Made by a program: the position numbers and the translations under genes
Notes under the pieces: model-generated
Database searches by the model: none
Told to the model about the DNA's origin: nothing
What the model saw: only the letters and a program-made list of their open reading frames with translations
Part shown: piece by piece, positions 42,702-52,167 of the stretch
How the letters are laid out: each line of letters begins with the position of its first letter
How positions within the stretch are numbered: the stretch's first letter is position 1
NCBI RefSeq assembly: GCF_003461955.1
Contig: NZ_QTYB01000013.1
Location: forward strand, 1 to 64,000
Reading direction: 5' to 3'
Origin: Ruminococcus sp. AM36-2AA
GTDB taxonomy: Bacteria; Bacillota; Clostridia; Lachnospirales; Lachnospiraceae
DNA: 64,000 nucleotides

Positions 42702-44099
42702 ATGAAAAAACTGCAGATTATTTATATTACTGCTTTTTTCGCCGCTTGTCTTGTGCCGTCTCTGGGAATGGCAGTGACAAAGCAGGAAACATCTTCAGAA
42801 AACCGCAGGCTGGCAGAGTTTCCGAAGATAAAAACAGAAGAAGGAATCAACACACAGTGGCTGCCGGAAGCGGGTGAATATTTTCAGGAGCATTTTGCGT
42901 TTCGAAATGAGCTCGTAACGGCGAATGCACTTCTGAACGGAAAGTTCTTCGGAGTGTCCACAGCCGATGGTGTGATCCAGGGTACGGATGGATGGCTTTA
43001 TTATAAAGACTCCCTGCAGGATTATCTGGGAGAGGAGCTTCTTTCAGAAAGAAGTCTTTTTAATATTGCACATACGTTGTCTATGATGCAGGAAGCTCTG
43101 GAGAAAAAAGGTGTGCAGTTTCTTTTTACTGTAGCACCGAACAAAAATTCTCTGTATGGAGAAAATATGCCTTATTATGACAGCCTGAAAGCATCGCAGG
43201 AAAAAAATCTCATAAATCTTCAGGAGTATCTGAAAAAAGAAAATGTTGCCTATGCAGATCTTTATGGAATGCTTTCAGAGCAACAGGAGATCCTTTATCA
43301 TAAAAGAGATTCTCACTGGAATAATAAAGGTGCGTCCATGGCAGCGGAAACTTTGCTTTCATCTCTGAAAAAGGAGCATATTTCCTATCAGGATGAGCCT
43401 TATACCGTTAAGACGGATTTCACAGGTGATCTGGATGAAATGCTTTATCCACTTGCAGTAACTCCGGAAGAAGAGATCTATTATGACAAACAGACAACAT
43501 TTGCCTATGTGGGTGAAGTTGGAAGTAACTTTGATCCCAGGATCACAACAGTAAATCCGGTAAAATCAGGAAGTCTTGTCATGTTCCGTGATTCTTTTGG
43601 AAACGCACTGCTTCCTTTTATGGCAGATGCATACGCAAATGCGTATTTTTCCAGAGGTGTTCCTTATCAGATGAGTGAAGTGGATCAGAAAAATGCGGAT
43701 ACGGTCATTGTGGAACGGGCAGAGAGATTCCTTCCGGAAATGGCACAGTCTCCACCGGTCATGGAAAGTCCAAAACGGCAGGTAACCGTTTCTGAAGAGG
43801 AATCTGCATCGGATGGAGTTTATGCCGTGGAAAGTGAGATGCAGGGAACATTCCGGAAGATTACCGGTCGTATCGAAAAGAAATATCTGGATACAGAAAG
43901 CAGAATTTATGTGAGAGTGAATCAGGATAAGATTTATGAAGCTTTTCCAATGGATATTTCAACAGAAGACGGGAAAGAAAACAACAATGGATTCTGTTTG
44001 TACCTGGATGGCACGCTTCTTGGGACAGACGGGAATCAAATTGAAATTCTTACAGGAAAGGATGATTCAGCTCATGTGATCGGTGAGCTGACGTTATAA
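42702..44099 (+). CDS. DHHW (AlgX/AlgJ-like) putative O-acetyltransferase
   Basis: The 465-residue protein has an N-terminal membrane anchor or signal (about 1-25) and an SGNH-like fold. It shows KRDSHWNNKGA, the DHHW-type Asp/His motif, and FRDSFGNALLPF, holding the likely nucleophile Ser. DHHW proteins work with MBOAT partners such as the gene 15 bases upstream to acetylate extracellular polymers. The target here could be a wall polymer or the operon's own surface proteins. The C-terminal 120 residues look like a separate carbohydrate- or surface-binding domain. Confidence 0.87.
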   Translation: MKKLQIIYITAFFAACLVPSLGMAVTKQETSSENRRLAEFPKIKTEEGINTQWLPEAGEYFQEHFAFRNELVTANALLNGKFFGVSTADGVIQGTDGWLYYKDSLQDYLGEELLSERSLFNIAHTLSMMQEALEKKGVQFLFTVAPNKNSLYGENMPYYDSLKASQEKNLINLQEYLKKENVAYADLYGMLSEQQEILYHKRDSHWNNKGASMAAETLLSSLKKEHISYQDEPYTVKTDFTGDLDEMLYPLAVTPEEEIYYDKQTTFAYVGEVGSNFDPRITTVNPVKSGSLVMFRDSFGNALLPFMADAYANAYFSRGVPYQMSEVDQKNADTVIVERAERFLPEMAQSPPVMESPKRQVTVSEEESASDGVYAVESEMQGTFRKITGRIEKKYLDTESRIYVRVNQDKIYEAFPMDISTEDGKENNNGFCLYLDGTLLGTDGNQIEILTGKDDSAHVIGELTL

Positions 44100-44113
44100 A
44101 GGAGGATACATAA

Positions 44114-45109
44114 ATGAAAAGAAAAGCAGTACAGATAGTCTTAAGCTTAACATTAACAGCCGCAATGTGCTTTGGTGCACCTGCAATGGCATTTGCCGGT
44201 GAAACAACAGCCAAGGAAGAAAGTACGGATAAGACAGAAGCGAAGGATTCCACAGAAGAAAAAGAAGAAGCAAAAGATTTTCAGATCGGGGATCTTACGG
44301 TAAAGAACCAGAGCGGGCTTGTTGTAAAATCAGCAGAACTTCAGGAAGCAAAAGAAGATGACAGCAAAGAGAAAGATTCCAGCGACTCCACAGCTGAAAA
44401 AGACAGTACCGAAGAAAGCGGACAGGATCTTGTGATCACACTGAAAGATGGAACAGAACGTACATTCAAAAATGTAACACCAGATAAATGGACAGATCCT
44501 GTGTTTTATAATGAGTACGAGATCCTTTATATCAGTTATACAGATGAAAAAGGAAAAACACAGGAAGCTGCAGAGGATGCAGAAGAAAGAAAACTGGAAG
44601 AAGCTGTGACGGTTTATGCGAAATCGAATGTAAACATCCGTGAGAAAGCAGATGCAAAATCAAAGTCTCTGAAAGTGACTTCTCTTGGAACTGAATTTAA
44701 AGTAACAGCAGTATGCCCGGGTTGGCTGAAGGTTGAAGGGGACGGTGTAAAAGGATATGCATCCCATACATACTTTACAGCTAATAAAGAGGAAATCGAC
44801 AAAATGCTGGCAGAGCAGAAAGCTGCGGAAGAAAAGAAAGCGGCAGACGCGCAGGCAGCAGCAGACGCGCAGGCAGCAGCAGATGCACAGGCAGCAGCAG
44901 ACGCACAGGCAGCAGCAGACGCGCAGGCAGCGGCAGACGCGCAGGCAGCGGCAGACGCACAGGCAGCAGCAGATGCGCAGGCAGCGGCAGATGCAGCATC
45001 AGAACCCACAGAAGTAGGACGTCAGGCCTATGATGACTGTGATGGAAGCGGACATGGCTATTATGAGATTACCTATTCTGATGGAAGCGTAAGATACGAA
45101 GAGTATTAA
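44114..45109 (+). CDS. Secreted SH3-domain protein with Ala-rich tandem repeat
   Basis: The 331-residue protein has a signal peptide (about 1-29), an acidic low-complexity region, a bacterial SH3 domain (TVYAKSNVNIREKADAKS to GVKGYASHTYF, about 160-225) and then an (AQAAAD)n-type helical linker encoded by eight 18-base units. A short aromatic tail ends it (GHGYYEITYSDGSVRYEEY). SH3b domains usually bind wall peptides. It lies 14 bases after the DHHW gene, so it is likely part of the same surface system. Confidence 0.83.
   Translation: MKRKAVQIVLSLTLTAAMCFGAPAMAFAGETTAKEESTDKTEAKDSTEEKEEAKDFQIGDLTVKNQSGLVVKSAELQEAKEDDSKEKDSSDSTAEKDSTEESGQDLVITLKDGTERTFKNVTPDKWTDPVFYNEYEILYISYTDEKGKTQEAAEDAEERKLEEAVTVYAKSNVNIREKADAKSKSLKVTSLGTEFKVTAVCPGWLKVEGDGVKGYASHTYFTANKEEIDKMLAEQKAAEEKKAADAQAAADAQAAADAQAAADAQAAADAQAAADAQAAADAQAAADAQAAADAASEPTEVGRQAYDDCDGSGHGYYEITYSDGSVRYEEY
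44843..44986. repeat. Eight tandem 18-base units in the SH3 protein gene
   Basis: Eight copies of an 18-base unit (gcagacgcgcaggcagca with a few silent changes) run without a gap and encode A-D-A-Q-A-A. Because the unit is a multiple of three, copy-number change alters linker length without breaking the frame. Confidence 0.95.
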
Positions 45110-45125
45110 TCATAAGGGGATATGT

Positions 45126-46085
45126 ATGAAAAGATTAAAAGTATTTTTTATGGCAGTTGTTATGATCCTTGCAGTACAGATTGTTTCAGTTTCCGTAACC
45201 TGTGATGCACAGGCTGCAACAACTACAACTACAGCCAAAAAGAAAACAGGACTTTATAAAGAGGCCGGAAGATATTACTACTATGTAAACGGAAAAAAGA
45301 TAAAAACACAGTGGAAAACCATAAATGGAAAGCGTTATTATTTTGGATCAAAATATCATGCGGTGACTTATCACAATAAAATTGGCGGAAAACTTTATGT
45401 GTTTGATACGGCGGGAAGACTTCTGACAGGAAGTGGATCACGGATCGTCCGTGTGGGGCAATATTCTTATTACGTAAATAAATATGGAAACCCGTCAAGA
45501 GGCTGGCTTTGTCTTCCGGACAAAAATCTGTATTATGCGGATTCCTGGGGACGTTTCTATAAAAACCGTACATTGGAGGGAATTTCCTTTAACAGCAAAG
45601 GACAGGCAGTAAAAAATGATATGCGTAGTCTGAAACTGGAATGTATGGGTGTAGTTAAAAATATTACAAACAGTAAAATGTCACAGAGTCAGAAACTGAG
45701 AGCATGCTGGAATTATGTAGTAAGCAGAACTTACTATTCCTCTGCATATTATCCGAATTTAAACCAGAATAACTGGTGGAGGGCAACTGCAAGGAGAACA
45801 CTGGCAACTGGAAGAGGTAACTGTTATGGATATGCCTGTGCGTTTGCTGCTCTGGCCAGAGAAATAGGATATGATCCATATGTGATATGCGGACGTGTCC
45901 CGGGTTCTAGAGATGGTGCAGGTGATGGTTATACCAGACACAGCTGGGTGATCATCAACGGACTTCATTATGATCCGGAAGGTCAGGCAAAGGGCTGGCA
46001 TACTGGCGTTTATGGAAGCTATGGCTATGGAATGGATAATCAGATCCAGAAGAAAGTAAACTTCCGTACAGGTAGTGGGAATTAA
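45126..46085 (+). CDS. Secreted transglutaminase-like protein with wall-binding repeats
   Basis: The 319-residue protein has a signal peptide (about 1-31), several aromatic YG-type repeats (YYYYVNGKKIKTQWKTINGK, YYFGSKYHA, YSYYVNKYGNPSRGW) and a C-terminal transglutaminase-like domain. The triad is Cys in GRGNCYGYACAF, His in TRHSWVII and Asp in LHYDPEGQA. It is the last gene of the surface operon and a more distant relative of the first. A terminator follows within 10 bases. Confidence 0.85.
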   Translation: MKRLKVFFMAVVMILAVQIVSVSVTCDAQAATTTTTAKKKTGLYKEAGRYYYYVNGKKIKTQWKTINGKRYYFGSKYHAVTYHNKIGGKLYVFDTAGRLLTGSGSRIVRVGQYSYYVNKYGNPSRGWLCLPDKNLYYADSWGRFYKNRTLEGISFNSKGQAVKNDMRSLKLECMGVVKNITNSKMSQSQKLRACWNYVVSRTYYSSAYYPNLNQNNWWRATARRTLATGRGNCYGYACAFAALAREIGYDPYVICGRVPGSRDGAGDGYTRHSWVIINGLHYDPEGQAKGWHTGVYGSYGYGMDNQIQKKVNFRTGSGN

Positions 46086-46093
46086 ATAATTAA

Positions 46094-46130
46094 TAAAAAA
46101 GATCCTGGGATTTATCCCGGGATCTTTTTA
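46094..46130 (+). terminator. Terminator of the surface operon
   Basis: aaaagatcctggga pairs with tcccgggatctttt (one G-T pair) around a tta loop, followed by a T-run. Confidence 0.9.
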
Positions 46131-46206
46131 CGGAAAAGGTTCCGGGATAGCTGTTTTCTGAATAAATTAAAGAGAAATCATCTGTCCGGCAGGAGATTTT
46201 TTGTTT

Positions 46207-47043
46207 ATGTATAAAAGAAAATATACCGGAAAAGGAATCGGTGTAGCCGTACTGGATACAGGAATTTTTCCGCATATAGATTTTGGCAGGCGTATTTTGG
46301 CATTCTGTGATTTTACAGAAGGAAAATCAGGTCCCTATGATGATAACGGACATGGAACCCATGTCAGCGGCATTCTGGGCGGAGACGGCACGGCATCCCA
46401 GGGCAGATATAAGGGGGCTGCTCCCGGATGTGGCATTGTTGCGCTTAAAGTGCTGGATCGTTTCGGGAATGGAAGCCGTGAAGATGTACTTCAGGCTTTT
46501 CAGTGGATTGAAGATTTTGGAAAAATTTATAATATCCGCATTGTAAATATTTCGGTAGGAACAACTTCGCGCAGTATGAATGAACAGACGGATCTTCTTG
46601 CAGGCGTGGAACAGCTGTGGGATAAAGGTTTTACGGTAGTGGCAGCTGCCGGGAACCAAGGGCCTGGGGATGGCACAGTGACAGCACCGGGAAGCAGCCG
46701 GAAGATTATTACCGTAGGATCCAGTGATATGCTGCAGGGAAATAAGGCAGTTTCCGGAAGAGGACCTACGTTTGAGTGTGTGTGCAAGCCTGATCTGGTT
46801 GCACCGGGGAATCGTGTAACTTCCTGTGCGCCGGGGATTCCCTACACGTACCGGATCAAGAGTGGAACTTCCATGTCAACGCCGCTGGTATCCGGAGGAA
46901 TTGCCTGTCTTCTGGAAAAAGAGCCGCAGCTTTCTAACGTGGAAATAAAGATGTTGTTAAGAGAAAGCACGGATGATATGGGACTTCCCAGAAATCAGCA
47001 GGGGTGGGGAAAATTTAACTGTGAAAAATTAATAAAAAACTAA
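46207..47043 (+). CDS. S8-family subtilisin-like protease without signal peptide
   Basis: The protein of 278 residues carries the S8 triad: Asp in AVLDTGIFPH, His in GHGTHVSGILGG and Ser in SGTSMSTPLVSGG, with the oxyanion Asn in AAAGNQGPGDG. It has neither signal peptide nor propeptide, so it resembles intracellular subtilases. The start is uncertain: ATG at 46207 is 11 bases from AGGAG, whereas TTG at 46201 is closer and in frame. It lies between the surface operon terminator and icd. Confidence 0.88.
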   Translation: MYKRKYTGKGIGVAVLDTGIFPHIDFGRRILAFCDFTEGKSGPYDDNGHGTHVSGILGGDGTASQGRYKGAAPGCGIVALKVLDRFGNGSREDVLQAFQWIEDFGKIYNIRIVNISVGTTSRSMNEQTDLLAGVEQLWDKGFTVVAAAGNQGPGDGTVTAPGSSRKIITVGSSDMLQGNKAVSGRGPTFECVCKPDLVAPGNRVTSCAPGIPYTYRIKSGTSMSTPLVSGGIACLLEKEPQLSNVEIKMLLRESTDDMGLPRNQQGWGKFNCEKLIKN

Positions 47044-47090
47044 ATTATTATACAATTCTTATAAACATAGTGTGGTAAAGCATAAAAGCG

Positions 47091-47119
47091 TTGACGGAAA
47101 TGAAAAATATGAGTACAAT
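47091..47119 (+). promoter_or_regulatory. Promoter of icd
   Basis: TTGACG (47091-47096) and TACAAT (47114-47119) have a 17-base spacer, 88 bases before the icd ATG. Confidence 0.75.
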
Positions 47120-47206
47120 GTACAGTAAAAGTGCCAAAGAAAGATTCTAAAGGAAAGAGCACCTGGAATCCGGACAGGAGAATAAACCTCAAAAGGAGAA
47201 AATAAT

Positions 47207-48418
47207 ATGGAAAAAATCAAAATGCAGACACCTTTAGTTGAGATGGATGGAGACGAGATGACACGTATTCTGTGGCAGATCATCAAAGACGAACTTCTCA
47301 CACCATATCTGGAACTGAATACAGAGTATTATGATCTTGGCCTTGAACACAGAAACGAGACAGATGATCAGGTGACGATTGATGCGGCAGAAGCAACCAA
47401 GAAATACGGAGTTGCAGTAAAATGTGCTACCATCACACCGAATGCAGCCAGAATGGAAGAGTATGATCTGAAAAAAATGTACAAGAGTCCTAATGGAACG
47501 ATCCGTGCTATTCTTGATGGAACCGTATTCCGCGCTCCGATTGTAGTAAAAGGAATTGAGCCATGTGTAAAGAACTGGGTGAAACCGATCACACTTGCAC
47601 GTCATGCATATGGTGACATCTATAAAAATACAGAATTTTATATTGACAAACCGGGAGATGCATATCTCGTATTTGAGGGCGAGGACGGAGAAGAGCGTAA
47701 AGAACTGATCCAGCATTTTGACGGAGCAGGTGTTCTCCGCGGCATGCACAACCTGGATGATTCCGTAAAGAGCTTTGCAAGAAGCTGCTTTGATTATGCA
47801 CTGGATACCAAACAGGATGTATGGTTCGGAAGCAAGGATACCATTTCCAAGACATACGATGGAAGATTTAAAGAGATTTTCCAGCAGATCTTTGAGGCAG
47901 AGTTTAAAGATAAATTTGAAGAAGCCGGCCTGACTTACTTCTACAGTCTGATCGATGATATCGTAGCCCGTGTTATGAAGGCAGAAGGTGGATTTATCTG
48001 GGCCTGCAAGAACTATGATGGAGATGTTATGAGTGATATGGTTTCTTCCGCATTCGGTTCTCTTGCAATGATGACTTCCGTGCTGGTATCTCCGAAAGGA
48101 TATTTTGAGTATGAGGCTGCTCACGGAACAGTTCAGAGACATTATTACCGTCATCTTGAGGGAAAAGAAACCTCCACAAACTCTGTGGCAACAATCTTTG
48201 CATGGACAGGAGCAATCCGCAAGAGAGGAGAGCTGGACGGAAATGAAGCACTTGCTGATTTTGCGGGAAAACTGGAAAAAGCAACACTGGATACCATCGA
48301 GAGCGGAAAGATGACAAAAGACCTTGCGCTGATCACTTCCCTGAAAGATGTACAGGTACTGAACAGTAAAGAATTTATCCTTGCTGTCAAAGCAAGACTG
48401 GATGAGTTAATGGCATAA
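47207..48418 (+). CDS. icd: Isocitrate dehydrogenase, NADP type
   Basis: The 403-residue enzyme resembles the eukaryote-like homodimeric IDH group ([49 protein letters not shown]). It makes 2-oxoglutarate for glutamate synthesis, probably in a branched TCA pathway. Citrate synthase and aconitase genes are not adjacent. AAAAGGAG precedes the ATG, and promoter and terminator make it a single-gene unit. Confidence 0.95.
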   Translation: MEKIKMQTPLVEMDGDEMTRILWQIIKDELLTPYLELNTEYYDLGLEHRNETDDQVTIDAAEATKKYGVAVKCATITPNAARMEEYDLKKMYKSPNGTIRAILDGTVFRAPIVVKGIEPCVKNWVKPITLARHAYGDIYKNTEFYIDKPGDAYLVFEGEDGEERKELIQHFDGAGVLRGMHNLDDSVKSFARSCFDYALDTKQDVWFGSKDTISKTYDGRFKEIFQQIFEAEFKDKFEEAGLTYFYSLIDDIVARVMKAEGGFIWACKNYDGDVMSDMVSSAFGSLAMMTSVLVSPKGYFEYEAAHGTVQRHYYRHLEGKETSTNSVATIFAWTGAIRKRGELDGNEALADFAGKLEKATLDTIESGKMTKDLALITSLKDVQVLNSKEFILAVKARLDELMA

Positions 48419-48460
48419 ATAACAGAAATTTTCAAAATTTCCAGTAATTTCATAAAAATA

Positions 48461-48508
48461 AAAAAGCTGCACCGGAAGATCCTAAGATGGATTCCGGTGC
48501 AGTTTTTT
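48461..48508. terminator. Terminator between icd and cbiK
   Basis: gctgcaccgga pairs with tccggtgcagt-like arm (ctgcaccgga/tccggtgcag) with A-run and T-run on either side. It can serve icd and the convergent cbiK. Confidence 0.88.
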
Positions 48509-48541
48509 ATGGTGGATATAAAAAATATACCCTGTTTAGAA

Positions 48542-49339
48542 TCAGATCGAAGCGTCCATGGCCTGCTGTACATGATCTACGAGAATCTGGCGGATTTCCG
48601 GATATTCGCCAAGACCCTTCAGTACGGGAGTTACCTCATACCCTTCCGAGGAAAGGCGGTTCATCCAGGAATCCGGATCTTCACCGGCCAGATCGTTCTG
48701 TGCATGATCGCCTGCTACGATCATAAAAGGAGCAAGGACAATCTTTTTTGGCTGAAAGCTGTCCGCAGCCCGGAGAAGAGAATCCAGGGCAGGATAAGCC
48801 TCAACAGTTCCGAGAAAGATATTTTTATGGCCCATATCTTTAAAACGATAATCCAGGGCAGCATAAACAGAATTTGCATAATGCTCGGTTCCGTGTCCCA
48901 TGAGAACAAGGGCTGTTTCCTGGTCCATATCCTGAAACTCACCAGCAACAGCCTGGACAACAGCCTGGTTATCTTCTTCTGTGGTAAGAAGGGGATTTCC
49001 GAAAACAATACTTGAAAAACGGTCACGGAAAGAAAGGGCGTCTGCTTTCATCTGGTCGTTTTCAATTCCGTTGATTACATGAGTAGGCTGTACGATCACA
49101 TCAGTAATTCCATCGAGAAGCATCTGTTCCATGGCTTCTTTTACGGTGTGTATAATGATTCCGTCACGTTTTTTTAATTTGGCAATGATCATCTTGCTTG
49201 TCCAGGCACGATAGACCGGACAGACAGGAAACGCATCGGCGATATCACGTTCGATGGCGTCGATGGTCCGTTTACGGGTGTTCTCATAGCTTGTACCAAA
49301 ACTGACTATGAGGATTGCTTTTTTTGAAGCTGCATTCAT
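48542..49339 (-). CDS. cbiK: Anaerobic cobalt chelatase CbiK
   Basis: CbiK inserts cobalt into sirohydrochlorin at the start of anaerobic B12 synthesis. The 265-residue protein shows SFGTSYENTRKRTIDAIE, MGHGTEHYAN with the first metal His, GTVEAYPAL with a Glu, and VAGDHAQNDLAG with the second His. It is read away from the hem operon from a shared 235-base spacer. B12 is needed for AcsCD in the same window, so the link to acetogenesis is natural. No cobalamin riboswitch was seen. Confidence 0.93.
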   Translation of the reverse strand: MNAASKKAILIVSFGTSYENTRKRTIDAIERDIADAFPVCPVYRAWTSKMIIAKLKKRDGIIIHTVKEAMEQMLLDGITDVIVQPTHVINGIENDQMKADALSFRDRFSSIVFGNPLLTTEEDNQAVVQAVAGEFQDMDQETALVLMGHGTEHYANSVYAALDYRFKDMGHKNIFLGTVEAYPALDSLLRAADSFQPKKIVLAPFMIVAGDHAQNDLAGEDPDSWMNRLSSEGYEVTPVLKGLGEYPEIRQILVDHVQQAMDASI

Positions 49340-49392
49340 ACAGGGATTTCCTCCATCCTGAAATATATTTTCCGCATTTTCTACCTGAAGTT

Positions 49393-49421
49393 ATTATAAA
49401 AGGAGGGTACAGGATTGTCAA
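49393..49421 (-). promoter_or_regulatory. Consensus promoter of cbiK
   Basis: On the reverse strand TTGACA and TATAAT are both perfect and separated by 17 bases, about 54 bases before cbiK. Confidence 0.8.
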
Positions 49422-49427
49422 TCGTAG

Positions 49428-49456
49428 TTGACTTTCCGGGCGGAAATGTTTATCAT
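49428..49456 (+). promoter_or_regulatory. Promoter of the hem operon
   Basis: TTGACT (49428-49433) and TATCAT (49451-49456) have a 17-base spacer. It is back to back with the cbiK promoter, only six bases apart. The leader contains a small hairpin (ggtgg with ccacc) near 49533-49549. Confidence 0.6.
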
Positions 49457-49574
49457 TATAAAAGACTGCGGACATATGAGAAATGTACGGGAATACAGTT
49501 ATATAATTGCGAATATTCGCTTGACATATCGTTGGTGGATGAAACCACCTGGAAACAAAGGAGAACGAAAGACA

Positions 49575-50803
49575 TGAGTATATTCATGCTTGGAATTGAC
49601 CATAATATGGCACCTGTGGATATTAGAGCTCTTTTTGCCTTCACCAGGAAGAATACCGGTGAGGCACTGCTTAAGCTGAAAAAAGAGCCGGGGATCTGTG
49701 GGTGTATTATTCTGTCAACCTGCAACCGGCTGGAACTCTGGGTAAGCACGGAAGAAAATGAAAAACCGGAACTCTATCAGTGGCTTTGCAGGCTGAAGGG
49801 AATTGAAGGGGAAGAATACCGAAAATACTTTATCAGCCGAGAAAATGAGGAGGCTGTAGAGCATCTTTTTTATCTCACAAGCGGACTGAAATCTCAGATT
49901 CTGGGAGAGGACCAGATCCTTACCCAGGTAAAAGACGCGTTGAGTTTTGCAAGGGAAGAGTTTACTACAGACAGCGTTCTGGAGGTGCTGTTCCGGATGG
50001 CTGTAACTGCAGGAAAGAAGATCAAGACAGAGGTTCCTTTTTCCCACGGAAATCCTTCTGTGATCCATCAGGCAATCCGCTTTCTTGAGGAGGGCGGATA
50101 CCATGTAAGAAATAAAGTCTGTATGGTAATCGGAAACGGTGAAATGGGAAAAATGGCAGCACAGACACTCAGGGAGGCCGGTGCGGATGTGACGGTTACA
50201 ATCCGTCAGTACAGAAGCGGAGTGGTAAACATTCCGGTTGGATGCAGCAGAATCAACTATGGGGAAAGAATGGACTATCTGCCGGAATGTGATCTGGTTG
50301 TCAGTGCGACGGCAAGTCCCAACTATACACTGACGGAAGAACTGTTTGAGGATGTACGGGTGGAACGGCCAATGATTCTTATTGATCTGGCAGTCCCGAG
50401 AGATATTGATCCGGAGATCCGAAAGAAAGAAAATATCACACTTTATGATATGGACAGCTTCCGTACCAGCGAAACACCAAAGGAACTTGCAGATAACCTG
50501 GAAGCAGCAGGAAAAATTGTAAAAGAACAGATGGAAGAATTCTTCCAGTGGCTGGATGGCCGTGATATTATTCCCCGTATTCAGGAAATCAAGGCTGATG
50601 CTGTGGAAGATCTGAACTTAAGAATCGAAAAAATATTCCGGAAAACTCCTATGGAAGATTCAGACAGGGAGAAGTTGAAAAAAGCAGTGGATACGGCAGC
50701 CGGAAAGGTTGTGAACAAGCTGATCTTCGGACTTCGTGACAGCCTGAACCAGGATGTTTTTCTGGAATGTGTGGAAGGACTGGAGAAACTTTATGAAGAA
50801 TAA
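49575..50803 (+). CDS. hemA: Glutamyl-tRNA reductase
   Basis: HemA reduces Glu-tRNA to glutamate-1-semialdehyde, the entry to C5 tetrapyrrole synthesis. The catalytic Cys is in LSTCNRLELW, GLKSQILGEDQIL is the signature loop, and VIGNGEMGKMA is the NADPH site. Start 49575 follows AAAGGAG and gives 409 residues. The frame is open upstream to a TTG at 49415, which would add about 53 residues unlike HemA. That extension begins before the promoter and is unlikely to be made. It overlaps the next gene by 11 bases. Confidence 0.93.
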
Positions 50804-51287
50804 ACCGTATTTCCCCATGTTTATTGATCTGTCAGACAAGAATATTGTTGTGGCAGGCGGCGGTAATATCGCCACCAGACGGGTAAAAACACTTCTGAAA
50901 TTTACAAGGAATATCACAGTCGTGGCAACAAAAGTTACACAGGAACTTATGGATCTTGGAAAAGCCGGGACCGTAAATTTACATATCCGCCCTGTAAAGC
51001 GTTCTGATTTTGCCAGTGCCTATATGGTAATTGCGGCCACCAATGACTGGAAATTGAATGATGAGATCCACCGTGTCTGCAGGGAGGAGGGCATTTATGT
51101 AAATGTAGCCTCCGACCGTGAATCCTGTGATTTTTATTTCCCGGGTATCTATATGAGAGATGAAATGGTAGTAGGAGTTACAGCCAGCGGTCTTGACCAC
51201 AAAAAGGCAAAGCGTGTCAGGGAAGAAATTCAGAAAGCGCTGGAAAAGGTACTGAAGGAGCAGGATGATGAAGACGAAGAAAAGTAA
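50793..51287 (+). CDS. Precorrin-2 dehydrogenase, SirC/CysG-N type
   Basis: The protein of 164 residues oxidises precorrin-2 to sirohydrochlorin with NAD. It shows the family start PMFIDLSDKNIVVAGGGNIATRRVKTL and the later ATNDWKLNDEI and VTASGLDHKKAK. Start 50793 follows GGAG and overlaps hemA by 11 bases. The ferrochelatase half of Met8p-like proteins is short here, which fits with cobalt insertion by CbiK. It overlaps hemC by 23 bases. Confidence 0.9.
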   Translation: MKNKPYFPMFIDLSDKNIVVAGGGNIATRRVKTLLKFTRNITVVATKVTQELMDLGKAGTVNLHIRPVKRSDFASAYMVIAATNDWKLNDEIHRVCREEGIYVNVASDRESCDFYFPGIYMRDEMVVGVTASGLDHKKAKRVREEIQKALEKVLKEQDDEDEEK

Positions 51288-52167
51288 GATTATAATTGGC
51301 AGCAGGGAGAGTAAACTTGCGGTACTCCAGAGTGAAATGGTCCGTGATTATATAAAAGAAAAAAATCCGGAAATGGAAGTGGAAATCCTTACCATGAAAA
51401 CCACCGGAGATATCATTCTGGACCGCACCCTGGACAAGGTTGGCGGAAAGGGACTTTTTGTAAAGGAACTGGATAAAGCACTGATGGATGGAAGAAGTAT
51501 CCTTTCTGTGCACAGCCTGAAAGATATGCCTATGGAAGTTCCGGAAGAACTGCCCCTTCTGGCCTTTTCCAGAAGAGAAGATCCAAGAGATGTACTGGTA
51601 CTTCCGGAGGGAGTTTCCGAGCTGGATAAAAGTAAGCCTCTCGGATGTTCCAGCCTGAGACGTACACTTCAGCTTAAGAAGCTGTATCCGGATATGGAGG
51701 TCAAAAGCATCCGTGGAAATCTTCAGACAAGACTCCGGAAACTGGATGAAGGGCAGTACAGTGCACTGATCCTGGCTGCAGCCGGGCTTAAGAGACTTGG
51801 ACTGGAATCCAGGATCAACCGGTATTTTACAGCCGATGAGATCATTCCGGCAGCAGGCCAGGGAATTCTTGCGGTACAGGGACGAAAAGGTGAGGATTAC
51901 AGTTTCCTGAACGGTTACTGTGATGAAGAGGCCTGGGCCGCAGGAAGAGCAGAGCGTGCCTTTGTAAAACTTCTGGATGGAGGATGTTCTTCTCCGGTAG
52001 CTGCCCATGCAGAAATTTCCGGAGATGAGCTTTATCTCAGAGGACTTTATTATAATGAAAAAGACGGTTCCTATGTAACAGGAACACTGTGTGGCAATAA
52101 GGCAGATGCGGAAAGCTTAGGCAGAGAACTGGCAGAAACTCTTCGGAAAAAAGGAGAAAACAGATGA
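51265..52167 (+). CDS. hemC: Hydroxymethylbilane synthase
   Basis: HemC polymerises four porphobilinogens. GSRESKLAVLQSEMV is the N-terminal signature, VHSLKDMPME holds the Asp, and LLDGGCSSPVAAH carries the Cys that anchors the dipyrromethane cofactor. Two ATG codons (51265 and 51268) are possible; both lie in the previous gene. It overlaps cobA-hemD by four bases. At 300 residues it is normal length. Confidence 0.95.
   Translation: MMKTKKSKIIIGSRESKLAVLQSEMVRDYIKEKNPEMEVEILTMKTTGDIILDRTLDKVGGKGLFVKELDKALMDGRSILSVHSLKDMPMEVPEELPLLAFSRREDPRDVLVLPEGVSELDKSKPLGCSSLRRTLQLKKLYPDMEVKSIRGNLQTRLRKLDEGQYSALILAAAGLKRLGLESRINRYFTADEIIPAAGQGILAVQGRKGEDYSFLNGYCDEEAWAAGRAERAFVKLLDGGCSSPVAAHAEISGDELYLRGLYYNEKDGSYVTGTLCGNKADAESLGRELAETLRKKGENR

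Noticed and set aside
44843..44986. CRISPR-like array
   Set aside because: The units are contiguous with no spacers and encode protein in frame.
44614..45009. Ala/Ser/Cys-rich frames antisense or shifted over the 18-base repeat
   Set aside because: They are created by the tandem repeat in other frames; the sense frame has a signal peptide, an SH3 domain and a ribosome site.
49505..49524. Third full copy of the two-hairpin repeat
   Set aside because: Only about 20 bases of one hairpin resemble it, with mismatches; this is at most a decayed fragment.
49340..49574. Cobalamin riboswitch between cbiK and hemA
   Set aside because: The space is filled by two promoters and short leaders; no B12-box-like sequence was recognised.
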